NCBI RefSeq assembly: GCF_036172515.1
Contig: NZ_JAXKVW010000001.1
Coordinates: 124,001-188,000, forward strand
DNA from: Flexistipes sp.
GTDB lineage: Bacteria > Chrysiogenota > Deferribacteres > Deferribacterales > Flexistipitaceae
Direction of reading: 5' to 3'
DNA length: 64,000 nucleotides
Shown here: positions 63,725-64,000 of the stretch, piece by piece
Position numbering within the stretch: the first letter of the stretch is position 1
Layout of the letters: each line of letters begins with the position of its first letter
The notes under the pieces: generated by a model
Told to the model about the DNA's origin: nothing
Seen by the model: the letters and a program-made list of their open reading frames with translations, nothing else
Database searches by the model: none
Position numbers and translations under genes: made by a program

Positions 63725-64000
63725 CTGACTCCTCCTTTATCCAAAAAATAAGCACAGGATTTATTCATTTCGCATTCATTACACTTTGGTGCCCGGGATC
63801 TGCATATATCTCTTCCAAAAGCAATAACCTGATGGCTGAATTTATTCCATCTGTTTTTAGGAATTAATACCATCAACTCTTTTTCAATCTTTTCAGGATC
63901 ATCGGCACTGGCAATTCCGATTCGTGTCGTAACTCTCTTTACATGGGTATCCACAACAATTCCTTCAGCCACGCCAAGATTACCCAATACGACATTGGCC
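63721..64000 (-). CDS. nth: Endonuclease III, C-terminal part (runs off the right edge)
   Basis: The last roughly 93 codons of a base-excision-repair glycosylase/AP lyase. Visible are the catalytic Asp in VVDTHVKRV and the [4Fe-4S] ligands in the exact spacing C-x6-C-x2-C-x5-C (CRSRAPKCNECEMNKSC). The frame is open to the edge through ANVVLGNLG, which in the family follows the helix-hairpin-helix with the catalytic Lys. The upstream two thirds are outside the window. It overlaps corA by 4 bases. Confidence 0.92.
   Translation of the reverse strand, partial: ANVVLGNLGVAEGIVVDTHVKRVTTRIGIASADDPEKIEKELMVLIPKNRWNKFSHQVIAFGRDICRSRAPKCNECEMNKSCAYFLDKGGVR

Overview
The window looks like chromosomal DNA of a Gram-negative, low-GC, anaerobic or respiring bacterium. 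LpxC (lipid A), lipoproteins, an RlpA/SPOR protein and a CpoB-like/LysM pair imply an outer membrane. Cytochrome c maturation genes imply c-type cytochromes. TAXI-type TRAP transport and a selenouridine synthase are also present. The gene content and protein style fit a Deferribacteres-type organism (for example a Flexistipes or Deferribacter relative). This is an inference from family knowledge, not a database result. Almost everything is single-copy housekeeping DNA. I see no tRNA, rRNA, CRISPR array, prophage or intact insertion sequence.

Layout. 1-7.8 kb: an edge-truncated hypothetical gene, a DraG-fold protein that has lost its metal ligands, leucyl aminopeptidase, a LysR regulator abutting selU, an RlpA lipoprotein and uvrC. 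7.8-11.9 kb: a two-gene TAXI-TRAP transporter flanked by inverted copies of an intergenic repeat. 11.9-19 kb: uspA, a DUF493-nfeD-trmB-DUF1858 group, rpmB, and the stringent-response gene overlapping recJ. 19-29.4 kb: a repeat-rich gap, a lipoprotein, a comEC-like/thiF/thiS overlap group, mobB-dnaE-thiD-S4, and an M16 homologue without the zinc motif. 29.6-33.8 kb: ccmFABC plus a small ccmD-like gene. 33.9-39.8 kb: ferritin, a CpoB-like lipoprotein with a LysM protein, fabI, radA and ruvB. 40-49.5 kb: an AEC transporter, a hybrid PAS kinase, a radical SAM protein, proS, an M48 protease, a 0.9 kb repeat-filled gap and lpxC.

49.8-58.4 kb is a continuous minus-strand run of 11 tightly packed or overlapping genes: hisB-hisH-hisA-pgpA-cinA-thpR-recA-pilT-recX-rplI-dnaB. 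It mixes histidine synthesis, phospholipid synthesis, recombination and replication. 58.5-64 kb: a degenerate sensor-globin/PsiE membrane fusion coupled to secA, then a DUF5698/DUF2179 membrane protein, corA and the 3' part of nth.

No obvious new defence or biosynthetic system is visible. The best leads are three proteins that keep a known fold without its catalytic or ligand residues (DraG-like, M16-like, globin-like), the globin-PsiE-secA coupling, a ComEC-like protein without its nuclease-like domain placed with thiF/thiS, and several families of short, hairpin-rich, MITE-like intergenic repeats that recur at distant places in the window.
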